NCBI RefSeq assembly: GCF_009827655.1
Contig: NZ_WTYV01000004.1
Location: 248,001 to 312,000 of the forward strand
DNA: 64,000 nucleotides
Direction: 5' to 3'
Source: Alteraurantiacibacter buctensis
GTDB lineage: Bacteria; Pseudomonadota; Alphaproteobacteria; Sphingomonadales; Sphingomonadaceae
The notes under the pieces were generated by a model. It ran no database searches, was not told the DNA's origin, and saw nothing but the letters and a program-made list of their open reading frames with translations. Position numbers and translations under genes: made by a program. Numbering within the stretch: position 1 is the stretch's first letter; every line of letters starts with the position of its first letter. Below, piece by piece: positions 51,245-59,156 of the stretch.

Positions 51245-52047
51245 CGAAGCTTTCCCGAAAGTTGCCACCAATTGGGCTTCCACCCTGCCAGCCATCGCGC
51301 CACTTTATCCCGCAACTCGGTTGTTTCGTAGAGTGCAAAACACGTGGTGCCCGAACCTGACATGCGGGTCAACCAAGGCTCGGTGGCGTCGAACGCTCCC
51401 AGCACGTCGGCAACCTGCGGACAAATCGCGATTGCAGCCTTTTCCAGATCATTCCTCCCCGCCAGCGCGATTTCGCGCGCGGTGCCTTCCGGCATTGGGC
51501 CGCGATCCAGCCCGTCCCATGCATTGAATACCGGGCCAGTGCTGAGCGGCACGCGCGGGTTGACCAGCAGGACCGGGGTTCCAGCGAGATCGTTTTCCAC
51601 CGGCTCGAGTTCAGTCCCCGTCCCGCGCCCAATGCAGGTAAGGCTCTCCACACAGGCAGGCACATCCGCCCCCAGCCGCGCGGCCTTGTCGCGCCAGTTA
51701 TCGGGCAGGCCATAGCTGTCGCGAACCATGCGAAACACCGCGCCAGCATCGGCCGAACCACCGCCCAGCCCCGCCGCGACGGGCAGGTTCTTCTCCAGCG
51801 TCACCGCCAGCCCTTGCGCGCGCGGCAGAGTGTTCAGCGCCTTGGCAACAAGGTTGTCGAACGGGTTGTCCAACCCGCCAGCAAATTCGCCCACCACCGC
51901 CACGCTGTCCTGAGCGGCCGGGTGCGCCACCAGCATGTCGCCTGCATCGACGAAGGCGAACAGCGTCTCCAGCTCGTGATAGCCGTCATCCCGCCGCCGC
52001 CGCACATGCAGGGCAAGGTTGATCTTGGCGTAGGCGGTTTCCTTCAC
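51241..52047 (-). CDS. ispE: 4-diphosphocytidyl-2-C-methyl-D-erythritol kinase
   Basis: 268 residues. GHMP kinase of the MEP isoprenoid pathway. K8 in YAKINLALHV, the ATP loop PVAAGLGGGSADA (89-101), GADVPACV with the catalytic aspartate and the C-terminal MSGSGTTCFAL motif. The start is GTG (52045-52047), 10 bp after the ETF-QO stop codon. Co-transcription with ETF-QO and the amidohydrolase is likely. Confidence 0.95.
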   Translation of the reverse strand: MKETAYAKINLALHVRRRRDDGYHELETLFAFVDAGDMLVAHPAAQDSVAVVGEFAGGLDNPFDNLVAKALNTLPRAQGLAVTLEKNLPVAAGLGGGSADAGAVFRMVRDSYGLPDNWRDKAARLGADVPACVESLTCIGRGTGTELEPVENDLAGTPVLLVNPRVPLSTGPVFNAWDGLDRGPMPEGTAREIALAGRNDLEKAAIAICPQVADVLGAFDATEPWLTRMSGSGTTCFALYETTELRDKVARWLAGWKPNWWQLSGKLR

Positions 52048-52057
52048 CGGTCGGCCA

Positions 52058-53701
52058 TCACATGTTCGGATAGGTCGGCCCGCCGCCGCCCTCGGGCGTC
52101 ACCCAGGTGATGTTCTCGTTCGGGTCCTTGATGTCGCAGGTCTTGCAGTGGACGCAGTTCTGCGCGTTGATCTGGTAGCGCGGCTGACCTTCCTCCACCC
52201 CCAGCCACTCGTAGACCCCTGCCGGGCAATAACGGGTGGAGGGGCCGCCATAGACGCCCAGTTCGCTAACCTTTTGCAGTTCCATGTCCGCCACCTTCAG
52301 GTGGCACGGCTGGTCCTCAACATGGTTGGTGCCGCTGACGAACACCGAGGACAGGCGATCAAAGCTGATCTTGCCGTCGGGCTTGGGGTACTTGATCGGC
52401 TGGTACAGGTCCGCGCGGCCCAGCGTCTCGCTGTCCTTGTGGTGGCCCAGGGTGAACGGCAGGCCGATCTTCAGCGTGCGCATCCACATGTCCACGCCCG
52501 CCAGCGCCGTGCCCAGCCCTTCGCCGAACTTGGCCACGAACGGCTGCGCGTTGCGGACGGCCTTCAGTTCATCGGCAATCCAGCTTGAACGCACGGCATC
52601 GTCATAATCGGCCAGCGAATCGTTGGAACGGCCCGCAGCCAGCGCCGCCGCAATGCTTTCCGCCGCCAGCATCCCGCTCTTCATCGCGGTGTGGCTGCCC
52701 TTGATGCGCGGCACGTTGACGAAACCCGCCGCGCAGCCGACCAGCGCAGCCCCGGGGAAGGCCAGCTTCGGCACGCTTTGCCAGCCGCCTTCGTTGATCG
52801 CCCGCGCGCCATAGGCCACGCGCCGTCCGCCTTCCAGCACTTCGCGGATCGCCGGGTGCTGCTTCCAGCGCTGGAATTCCTCGAAGGGGTAGACCCAAGG
52901 GTTGGCGTAATCGAGCGCGGTGACGAAACCCAGCGCCACCTGCCCGCCTTCCTGGTGGTAAAGGAACCCGCCGCCCCAGGTGTCGCTTTCCGACAGGGGC
53001 CAGCCTTGGGTGTGGATCACCTTGCCGGGTTCGTGCTTCGAAGGCTCGATATCCCACAGTTCCTTGATGCCCAGGCCATAGACCTGTGGCTCGCACTCCG
53101 CCTCAAGGTCGAAGCGGGCCTTCATCTGCCTGGTCAGGTGGCCGCGCGCGCCTTCGGCAAACAGGGTGTACTTCGCGTGCAGTTCCATGCCCGGCTGGTA
53201 ATCGGGCTTGTGGCTGCCATCGTGCGCCACGCCCATGTCCTGCGTGGCCACGCCCATCACGTTGCCGGCCTCGTCAAACAGCACCTCGCTGGCGGGGAAG
53301 CCGGGGAACACCTGCACGCCCAATGCCTCGGCCTGTTCGGCCAGCCAGCGGGTGAGGTTGCCCAGCGAGCCGGTGTAATTGCCCTTGTTGCTCATCAGCG
53401 GCGGCAGGGCCAGGTGCGGCATCTCCCACTTGCCGGTGCGGCTCAGCACCCAGTGGAGGTTCTCGGTAACGGGCGTTTTCGCCAGCGAGCAGGTAGCGCG
53501 CCAATCGGGCAGCAGTTCGTCCAGCGCGCGCGGATCGACCACCGCACCGGACAGGATGTGGGCACCGATCTCGGCGCCCTTTTCCAGCACGACCACCTCA
53601 AGATCGGCGTTAAGCTGCTTCAGGCGGATCGCGGCTGCCAGCCCGGCGGGGCCGCCGCCAACGATGACCACGTCAACCGGCATGGATTCCCGTTCGCTCA
53701 T
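52058..53701 (-). CDS. Electron transfer flavoprotein-ubiquinone oxidoreductase
   Basis: 547 residues. Inner-membrane enzyme moving electrons from reduced ETF (fatty-acid and amino-acid oxidation) to ubiquinone. FAD loop VVIVGGGPAGLAAAIRL (7-23). The [4Fe-4S] ligands are C492, C516, C519 and C522 (CPAGVYEW; NCVHCKTCDIKDP). The start at 53701 was chosen where the family begins, with CAGGAAAG ahead; the 36 in-frame codons upstream look non-coding. The ETF genes themselves are not in the window. It is divergent from the glycosylase-like gene with 85 bp between starts. Confidence 0.96.
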   Translation of the reverse strand: MSERESMPVDVVIVGGGPAGLAAAIRLKQLNADLEVVVLEKGAEIGAHILSGAVVDPRALDELLPDWRATCSLAKTPVTENLHWVLSRTGKWEMPHLALPPLMSNKGNYTGSLGNLTRWLAEQAEALGVQVFPGFPASEVLFDEAGNVMGVATQDMGVAHDGSHKPDYQPGMELHAKYTLFAEGARGHLTRQMKARFDLEAECEPQVYGLGIKELWDIEPSKHEPGKVIHTQGWPLSESDTWGGGFLYHQEGGQVALGFVTALDYANPWVYPFEEFQRWKQHPAIREVLEGGRRVAYGARAINEGGWQSVPKLAFPGAALVGCAAGFVNVPRIKGSHTAMKSGMLAAESIAAALAAGRSNDSLADYDDAVRSSWIADELKAVRNAQPFVAKFGEGLGTALAGVDMWMRTLKIGLPFTLGHHKDSETLGRADLYQPIKYPKPDGKISFDRLSSVFVSGTNHVEDQPCHLKVADMELQKVSELGVYGGPSTRYCPAGVYEWLGVEEGQPRYQINAQNCVHCKTCDIKDPNENITWVTPEGGGGPTYPNM

Positions 53702-53786
53702 GCCTTCGTCTTTCCTGCTATCCGGATCATGCCAAAGCACTTGATCGCTGGCCGCCAGCAGGTCAAGACCGCAGCCCGCACCGCCG

Positions 53787-54530
53787 ATGGACAGACAGCC
53801 CGCCCCCACCCTGGCCGACCAGTTCGCCGCCGCCCTCGACTGGTGGCGCGATGCGGGCGTGGACAGTGACTATGTGGAGGAACCCGCCAACCTGCTGGCG
53901 GAGCCCGTCGCCCCGCCGCCACCCGCGCCGGTGGCAGCAAAGGCCGCGCGCGAGGAGCCGCCGCCACCTCCCGTTGCGCGCATCGGCGGCGATCGGGGAG
54001 GCTGGCCTGCAGCGCTGGCGGACTTCGCGCCCTGGTGGCTGGGCGAACCCAGCCTTGACCCCGCCCCCGCCGGCACCCGCGTGCCGCCACGCGGCGTTGC
54101 GGGGGCCCAACTGCTGGTGCTGGTGCCCATGCCAGAAGCGGGAGATACCGAGCAGCTCCTCTCCGGCAAGCACGGCCAGCTTGTCAGCGCCATGTTGCGC
54201 GCCATGGGCATTGCGCCCGATGCCGCCTACATCGCCGCCGCCCTGCCACGCCATACCCCCGTGCCCGATTGGGAGGGCCTGAAGGCCGCCGGCCTGGGCG
54301 ATGTGCTGCTGCACCACCTGGCGCTGGCCGCGCCGCGCCGCGTGCTTGTGCTGGGGCAGGACGTGCTGCCCCTGCTGGGCCTGGAAAAGCGACGAGGCGT
54401 TTGCAATCTGCCGCTGGCCGAGTCCGCTTTGCCGCTGCTGGCATCGCTTGCGCCGGACATTCTGCTAGGCACCCCGCGTGCGCGCGCCGACCTGTGGCGG
54501 CGCTGGCTCGACTGGACGGGAACCGCATGA
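53787..54530 (+). CDS. Uracil-DNA-glycosylase-superfamily-like protein, probably degenerate
   Basis: 247 residues. After a Pro/Ala-rich linker (about 40-63) comes a domain that reads like a family-4 uracil-DNA glycosylase: LLVLVPMPEAGDTEQLLSGK (compare the GEAPGxxE loop), HGQLVSAMLRAMGI, YIAAALPRHTP and RRVLVLGQDVLPLLG. The iron-sulfur cysteines and the usual catalytic acid motif are not visible, so it may bind nucleic acid without glycosylase activity, or do something else. Its stop codon overlaps the lytic transglycosylase start (ATGA), suggesting joint translation. Confidence 0.6.
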   Translation: MDRQPAPTLADQFAAALDWWRDAGVDSDYVEEPANLLAEPVAPPPPAPVAAKAAREEPPPPPVARIGGDRGGWPAALADFAPWWLGEPSLDPAPAGTRVPPRGVAGAQLLVLVPMPEAGDTEQLLSGKHGQLVSAMLRAMGIAPDAAYIAAALPRHTPVPDWEGLKAAGLGDVLLHHLALAAPRRVLVLGQDVLPLLGLEKRRGVCNLPLAESALPLLASLAPDILLGTPRARADLWRRWLDWTGTA

Positions 54531-56293
54531 AACTTGCCGCACTGGCCGCCGCTGCCGCCTTGCTGACACTGCCAACCGCTGCCGCCGCCCAGGCGGCCGG
54601 GTCACGCGACTATTTCGTGGCCCACAGCGCCCAGAACCGCGCACCGCGGCAGTTGAACGACGCCGATACGGCCTATTACCGCGGCCTGTTCCAGGCGATC
54701 CGGTCTGAGCGGTGGGGCGATGTGCAGGCGATGCTGGCCCAGCGTCAGGACGGGCTGCTGCAGGCGGTGGCCACGGCGGAATACTTCGTCCACCCGCGCA
54801 GCCCGCGTATTTCGCTGGAGCAGATCACCGCCTGGCTGCCGCGCGGGCGCAACCTGCCGCAGGCCCCGCAGATCGCGCGGCTGGGCATGACGCGCGGGAT
54901 GACGCAGATGCCGGACCTGCCTTACCAGCAGCCGTTCCGCAACGTGGGCAGCTTCCCGCGCCGCACCCGTCCCGCATCGATCGAGGATACGACGATGCCG
55001 GAAGGGACCGCCGCCGCCATCCAGGACCGGATCACCAATGACGATCCGCAGGGCGCATTCAGCCTGCTGGCGGCGGTCGACCCCACGCTCAGCCCCGAAG
55101 CGCGGGCCGAATGGCGCCAGCGCGTTGCCTGGTCCTATTTCATCGAGAATTTCGACCAGGAAGCCCTGTTTACCGCCCGCACCGTGGCCGAAGGCGCCGG
55201 GCCGTGGGTGGCCGAGGGCGAGTTCACCCGCGGCCTGGCCGCCTTCCGCCTGAGCGACTGTGCCGAGGCCGACCAGGCCTTCCGCCTCGCCGCCGAGAAG
55301 GCCGAGAACGTGGAACTGCGCAGCGCCTCGCTCTACTGGGCAGCCCGCGCCGCCACCCGCTGCCGCCGCCCGTCCGATGCCAATGCCCTGCTGGCCCTGG
55401 CGGCGGGCGAGGACCAGACGCTTTACGGCATGCTGGCCGCCGAACAGCTTGGCCGCCGCGCACCCGACCGGGTGGCCCAGGCTGACCTGTCGGCGGAGGA
55501 TTGGCAGCGCCTGGGCCGCTACGAGAACGTCCAGGTCGCCATTGCCCTGACCGAGGTGGGCGAGGATGAACTGGCCAGCGAGGTGCTGCTGCACCAGGCC
55601 CGCATCGGCGACCCGGCAGACTATCCCGCCCTGTCACGCCTGGCGCGCGACCTTGGCTTCCCGCAGACCCAGCTCTACATGGCCTACAACGCGCCGCCGG
55701 GCACCCAGGCCGATCCCACCAGTTTCTATCCCACCCCGCGCTGGACGCCGCTGACCGGCTGGCAGGTGGACCCGGCACTGGCCTATGCCCACATCCTGCA
55801 GGAATCGAACTTCCGCGCCAATGCGCGCAGCCCCGCCAATGCCCAGGGCCTGATGCAGATCACCCCGATCACCGTGCGCCAGCACGCCCCCCGGCTGGAA
55901 ATGGGTCCGGACCAGGTGGACATTTACGAGCCGCGCACCAACCTGGCCTTCGGCCAGCGCAACCTGCAGATGCTGCAGGAAGACGCGGCCACGCGCGACC
56001 GGCTGCCCAAGATCATGGCAGCCTATAACGCGGGGCTTGCCCCGATACGCCGGTGGGAGAGCGAGGTGCGCGATTTCGACGATCCGCTGCTGTACATGGA
56101 GGCCATCCCCTATTGGGAGACGCGCAGCTATGTGGCGATCGTGATGCGCAACTACTGGATGTACGAACGGCAGGCCGCTGCCCCATCGCCCAGCCGCATG
56201 GCGCTGGCGCAGAACCGCTGGCCCGCCTTCCCCGGCACCACGGGCGATCCCAACGATCCCAATCGGGTGCTGTTTTCCGCCGGAGGCCAGTGA
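54527..56293 (+). CDS. Soluble lytic murein transglycosylase (Slt70-like)
   Basis: 588 residues with a signal peptide (MKLAALAAAAALLTLPT to AAAQA). A long helical U-domain (about 30-380, repeats such as AEWRQRVAWSYFIENFDQEALF) is followed by the SLT domain: catalytic E426 in AYAHILQESNFRANARS, then GLMQIT and KIMAAYNAGLAPI. It cleaves peptidoglycan glycan strands in the periplasm, forming 1,6-anhydro ends. Overlaps with the genes on both sides (ATGA upstream, TGATG downstream) tie it to a glycosylase-like gene and moaB, an odd combination. Confidence 0.93.
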   Translation: MKLAALAAAAALLTLPTAAAAQAAGSRDYFVAHSAQNRAPRQLNDADTAYYRGLFQAIRSERWGDVQAMLAQRQDGLLQAVATAEYFVHPRSPRISLEQITAWLPRGRNLPQAPQIARLGMTRGMTQMPDLPYQQPFRNVGSFPRRTRPASIEDTTMPEGTAAAIQDRITNDDPQGAFSLLAAVDPTLSPEARAEWRQRVAWSYFIENFDQEALFTARTVAEGAGPWVAEGEFTRGLAAFRLSDCAEADQAFRLAAEKAENVELRSASLYWAARAATRCRRPSDANALLALAAGEDQTLYGMLAAEQLGRRAPDRVAQADLSAEDWQRLGRYENVQVAIALTEVGEDELASEVLLHQARIGDPADYPALSRLARDLGFPQTQLYMAYNAPPGTQADPTSFYPTPRWTPLTGWQVDPALAYAHILQESNFRANARSPANAQGLMQITPITVRQHAPRLEMGPDQVDIYEPRTNLAFGQRNLQMLQEDAATRDRLPKIMAAYNAGLAPIRRWESEVRDFDDPLLYMEAIPYWETRSYVAIVMRNYWMYERQAAAPSPSRMALAQNRWPAFPGTTGDPNDPNRVLFSAGGQ

Positions 56294-56820
56294 TGGCGAT
56301 TGACGAGAGCCGCCAGTTCAAGCCCATCCGCATCGCGCTGCTGACCGTCAGCGACACGCGCGGGCCGGACGAAGATACCTCGGGCGATATCCTGGCCCAG
56401 CGGATAACCGATGCCGGCCACGTGCTGGCCGCGCGCACCATCCTGAAGGACGATGCGGGCCTGATCGCCGACCAGTTGCGCCGCTGGATAGCCGATGAGG
56501 GGATCGACGCGGTGGTCTCCACCGGCGGCACCGGCCTGACCGGGCGCGACGTGACGCCCGAGGCGCTGGACCAGGTGAAGACGCGCGATATTCCCGGCTT
56601 TGGCGAGCTGTTCCGCTGGGTCAGCTACCAGTCGATCGGTACCAGCACTGTGCAATCGCGCGCCTGCGCGGTGGTGGCGGATGGCACTTATATCTTCGCC
56701 CTGCCAGGCTCCAACGGCGCGGTGCGCGACGGGTGGGACAGGATCCTGGCCGAGCAATTGGACAGCCGCAACCGGCCCTGCAACTTCGTGGAACTGATGC
56801 CCCGCCTGCGCGAGAAATAG
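56293..56820 (+). CDS. moaB: Molybdenum cofactor biosynthesis protein B
   Basis: 175 residues. MoaB/MogA-type molybdopterin-binding domain: ALLTVSDTRGPDEDTSGD, VVSTGGTGLTGRDVTPEAL and ALPGSNGAVRDGWDRIL. It adenylates molybdopterin, or has lost this role as suggested for E. coli MoaB. The ATG shares its A with the preceding stop codon (TGATG). No other mo genes occur in the window. Confidence 0.94.
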   Translation: MAIDESRQFKPIRIALLTVSDTRGPDEDTSGDILAQRITDAGHVLAARTILKDDAGLIADQLRRWIADEGIDAVVSTGGTGLTGRDVTPEALDQVKTRDIPGFGELFRWVSYQSIGTSTVQSRACAVVADGTYIFALPGSNGAVRDGWDRILAEQLDSRNRPCNFVELMPRLREK

Positions 56821-56836
56821 GTTTCGCTCCAGCGCT

Positions 56837-56851
56837 GTTCCCTGTATGTTC
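56837..56851 (+). promoter_or_regulatory. LexA/SOS-type operator (GTTC-N7-GTTC)
   Basis: GTTCCCTGTATGTTC is an exact match to the alphaproteobacterial LexA box GTTC-N7-GTTC and ends 5 bases before the ATG of the radical SAM gene. TATGTT at 56845-56850 could be the -10 hexamer, which would put transcription start at about the ATG, giving a leaderless mRNA repressed by LexA bound over the -10. Eight defined bases occur by chance about once per 65 kb per strand, so position is the main support. Confidence 0.6.
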
Positions 56852-56856
56852 TATAA

Positions 56857-57939
56857 ATGGCAGAACAGCGGGACAGAATTGGCGGGCGCGGCGCGCAGAG
56901 CGGGGCTGCCTCCACCCGCTTCGCCCTGCCCCAGCGCGAAGTGGATGACGACTGGCGTGACTCCATGCGTGCGCTGGACGGCAATCCGCCCAGGCTGCGT
57001 ACCACGGTGACGGAGGAGCACCCGCGCTCGATCCTCACCTTCAACCAGTCACCCGACATCGGCTTCGACCGGTCGATCAATGCCTATCGTGGCTGCGAGC
57101 ATGGCTGTGTCTACTGTTTCGCCCGCCCTACCCACGCCTATCTGGATCTCTCCCCGGGGCTGGACTTCGAAAGCCGGCTCTTCGCCAAGCCACAGGCCGC
57201 GCGCCTGTTGCGCAAGACGCTGGCCCAGCCCCGCTACCAGCCCCGGCCGATCGCGATGGGCACCAACACCGATCCCTATCAACCGATCGAGCGGCGCTAT
57301 CGCATTACCCGCAGCATTCTCGAACTATGCCTCGAAACGCGGCACCCCGTGACCATCACCACCAAGAGCGACCGCGTACTGGATGATCTGGACCTGCTGG
57401 CCGGGCTGGCAGCGCGCAACCTGGTGGCGGTGAGCATTTCGGTCACCTCGCTTGATCCGGTGCTCTCGGGCAAGCTTGAGCCGCGCGCCGCCAGCCCGGC
57501 CAAGCGCATTGCCGCGCTGGGCACTCTGGCGGCAGCAGGGGTGCCGGCGCACGTGTCCATCGCCCCCGTTATCCCCGCCATCACCGACAGCTTTCTGGAG
57601 GAGATCGTTGCTGAGGCGGCCGCTGCCGGCGTCACCAGCGCGGGTTGGATCATGCTGCGCCTGCCGCATGAAGTCGCCCCGCTGTTTCGCGAATGGCTGG
57701 ACGTCCATTTCCCCGATCGCGCTGGCAAGGTGATGGGCATCGTCCAGTCGGTGCGGCAGGGCAAGGATAACGACGCGCGCTTCTTCCACCGCATGCGCCC
57801 CAGCGGCGTTTGGGCCGACCTTTTCCGCGCCCGGTTTCGCCTCGCCTGCAAGCGCGCGGGGCTGCAGCGCCAGCGGTTCGAACTGGATTGCAGCGGCTTC
57901 ATTCCGCCTTCTCCCGAAGGCCAGTTGCGCCTGCTTTGA
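56857..57939 (+). CDS. PA0069-family radical SAM protein (spore-photoproduct-lyase-like)
   Basis: 360 residues. Radical SAM enzyme with the cluster motif C80-x3-C84-x2-C87 (RGCEHGCVYCFARP), GTNTDPYQPIERRYR and a C-terminal part SGVWADLFRARF. Relatives are similar to spore photoproduct lyase SplB but the reaction is unproven. The start at 56857 agrees with family N-termini (a short basic lead followed by GRGAQS), yet no ribosome binding site precedes it; a LexA-type box sits there instead. Induction by DNA damage would fit a DNA-repair role. Confidence 0.9.
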   Translation: MAEQRDRIGGRGAQSGAASTRFALPQREVDDDWRDSMRALDGNPPRLRTTVTEEHPRSILTFNQSPDIGFDRSINAYRGCEHGCVYCFARPTHAYLDLSPGLDFESRLFAKPQAARLLRKTLAQPRYQPRPIAMGTNTDPYQPIERRYRITRSILELCLETRHPVTITTKSDRVLDDLDLLAGLAARNLVAVSISVTSLDPVLSGKLEPRAASPAKRIAALGTLAAAGVPAHVSIAPVIPAITDSFLEEIVAEAAAAGVTSAGWIMLRLPHEVAPLFREWLDVHFPDRAGKVMGIVQSVRQGKDNDARFFHRMRPSGVWADLFRARFRLACKRAGLQRQRFELDCSGFIPPSPEGQLRLL

Positions 57940-58163
57940 CTTCCCGCGAAAGACTCGTTTCAACGCCCTACACCGCACGCCCTGCTCCCGAAATCCTCGC
58001 TTCGCCGCAAGCCAGCCTCTTATCGCCTGCGCCGAGGGAACCCGCGTGCGGGTCGTTCATCCAGTGCAAATGACGGAGCGCGACAGTCGCTTCGTACCAC
58101 AGGGCACCGAAATTTCGCCCGACAAGGAAAGTCGATCGGGCGGGTCGCAAAGGAGAAGTAACC

Positions 58164-59066
58164 ATGCAGAAGTTCACCAAGTCCCCCGCGCTGTTGCTGG
58201 CCGCCGTGGCCGGCGTGGCGCTCACCGCCCCGGCTGGCGCGCAGAGCTACAACGCCAACGAAGGCGTCAACGTGACCGTGACGGCTGACGTGCCGAGCAA
58301 TATCGACGGCCTCTCCGCCGGCCCGGATATCGAAGGCATCGTTTCGGCCCGCGACGGCGACAGGGTGCAGATTACCTCGCCGGATGGCTCCACGCAGGAA
58401 GTGTGGCTCAGCTCGTCCACGCGAATCCGTTCGACCGGTGGCTTTCTGGGCACCAACCGCACCGACCTGACTCGTGACCAGTTGATCAACGGCATGAACG
58501 TGGAAGTGGAAACGCTCAATTGGACCAACGGCCTGATTGCCAGCAGCGTGCGCATGAGCAACCGCGATGCCCGCACCGCGCAGATGATCCAGCACGGGAC
58601 CAACCAGCGCTTCGCCCGCAATGAAGCGGCGACCGAGGCACTGCGCGGCCGCGTGGCGAACATCGACCAGTACAACATCCACGGCACCACCAACGTCAAC
58701 TTCGACACCGGCAAGTGGAACCTGACCCCGGCTGCCGAGGCAGAGCTGTGCCGCACGGCCCAGCAAGCCCAGCAGACTCCCAATGCGCTGCTGCTGGTGG
58801 TCGGCTACACCGATGACGTTGGTGACGAGGACTTCAACCAGCAGTTGAGCGAGCGCCGCGCCGCCCGCGTCACCAACTTCCTGCAACAGCGCTGCGGCTG
58901 GCAGCCGTGGCGGATGATGACGCCCACCGGCATGTCGGAAAGCGATCCCACGGCGGATAACACCACCGAGGCCGGTCGCGCCGCCAACCGCCGCGTGGCC
59001 GTGAACATCCTCGTCAGCAAGGCCGTGGACGGCATCCAGGACGATGCGTCGCTGGCCAGCCGCTAA
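58164..59066 (+). CDS. OmpA family protein
   Basis: 300 residues with a signal peptide (MQKFTKSPALLLAAVAGVAL to PAGAQS). The middle part (about 45-165) is a small beta-rich domain with DGSTQEVWLSSSTRIR, resembling an OB-fold-like exported module. The C-terminal OmpA domain (about 175-290: VNFDTGKWNLTPAAEAEL, VVGYTDDVGDEDFNQQLSERRA) binds peptidoglycan. It links the envelope to the wall. GGAGAAG lies well placed before the ATG; the 224-bp gap upstream contains a small stem ACCCGC-GT-GCGGGT (58040-58053). Two strong hairpins follow the gene. Confidence 0.93.
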   Translation: MQKFTKSPALLLAAVAGVALTAPAGAQSYNANEGVNVTVTADVPSNIDGLSAGPDIEGIVSARDGDRVQITSPDGSTQEVWLSSSTRIRSTGGFLGTNRTDLTRDQLINGMNVEVETLNWTNGLIASSVRMSNRDARTAQMIQHGTNQRFARNEAATEALRGRVANIDQYNIHGTTNVNFDTGKWNLTPAAEAELCRTAQQAQQTPNALLLVVGYTDDVGDEDFNQQLSERRAARVTNFLQQRCGWQPWRMMTPTGMSESDPTADNTTEAGRAANRRVAVNILVSKAVDGIQDDASLASR

Positions 59067-59084
59067 TCGGCCTACCCGCTAGCA

Positions 59085-59106
59085 AACGGCCACGCGACGG
59101 GCCGTT
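59085..59106 (+). terminator. First of two tandem hairpins after the OmpA gene
   Basis: AACGGCC (59085-59091), eight-base loop, GGCCGTT (59100-59106), starting 18 bases after the OmpA stop codon. Perfect seven-base-pair stem, no T-run. Probably part of a terminator or 3'-end stabiliser. Confidence 0.6.
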
Positions 59107-59112
59107 CCACCC

Positions 59113-59153
59113 TGGCCGCGCCATCTCTGGCCCACCCGGAGCTGGCGCGGCCA
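59113..59153. terminator. Long GC-rich hairpin between convergent genes
   Basis: TGGCCGCGCCA (59113-59123) pairs perfectly with TGGCGCGGCCA (59143-59153); inside it CTCTGG pairs with CCGGAG with one G-T pair, giving 17 stem pairs and a short loop. It separates the ends of the OmpA gene (+) and the acyl-CoA ligase gene (-) and, being symmetric, can act on both. Confidence 0.75.
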
Positions 59154-59156
59154 ACC

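Noticed and set aside
58031-58060. General-stress sigma factor (EcfG-type GGAAC/CGTT) promoter before the OmpA gene
   Set aside because: GGAAC and CGTT are present but 12 bases apart rather than the 16-17 needed.
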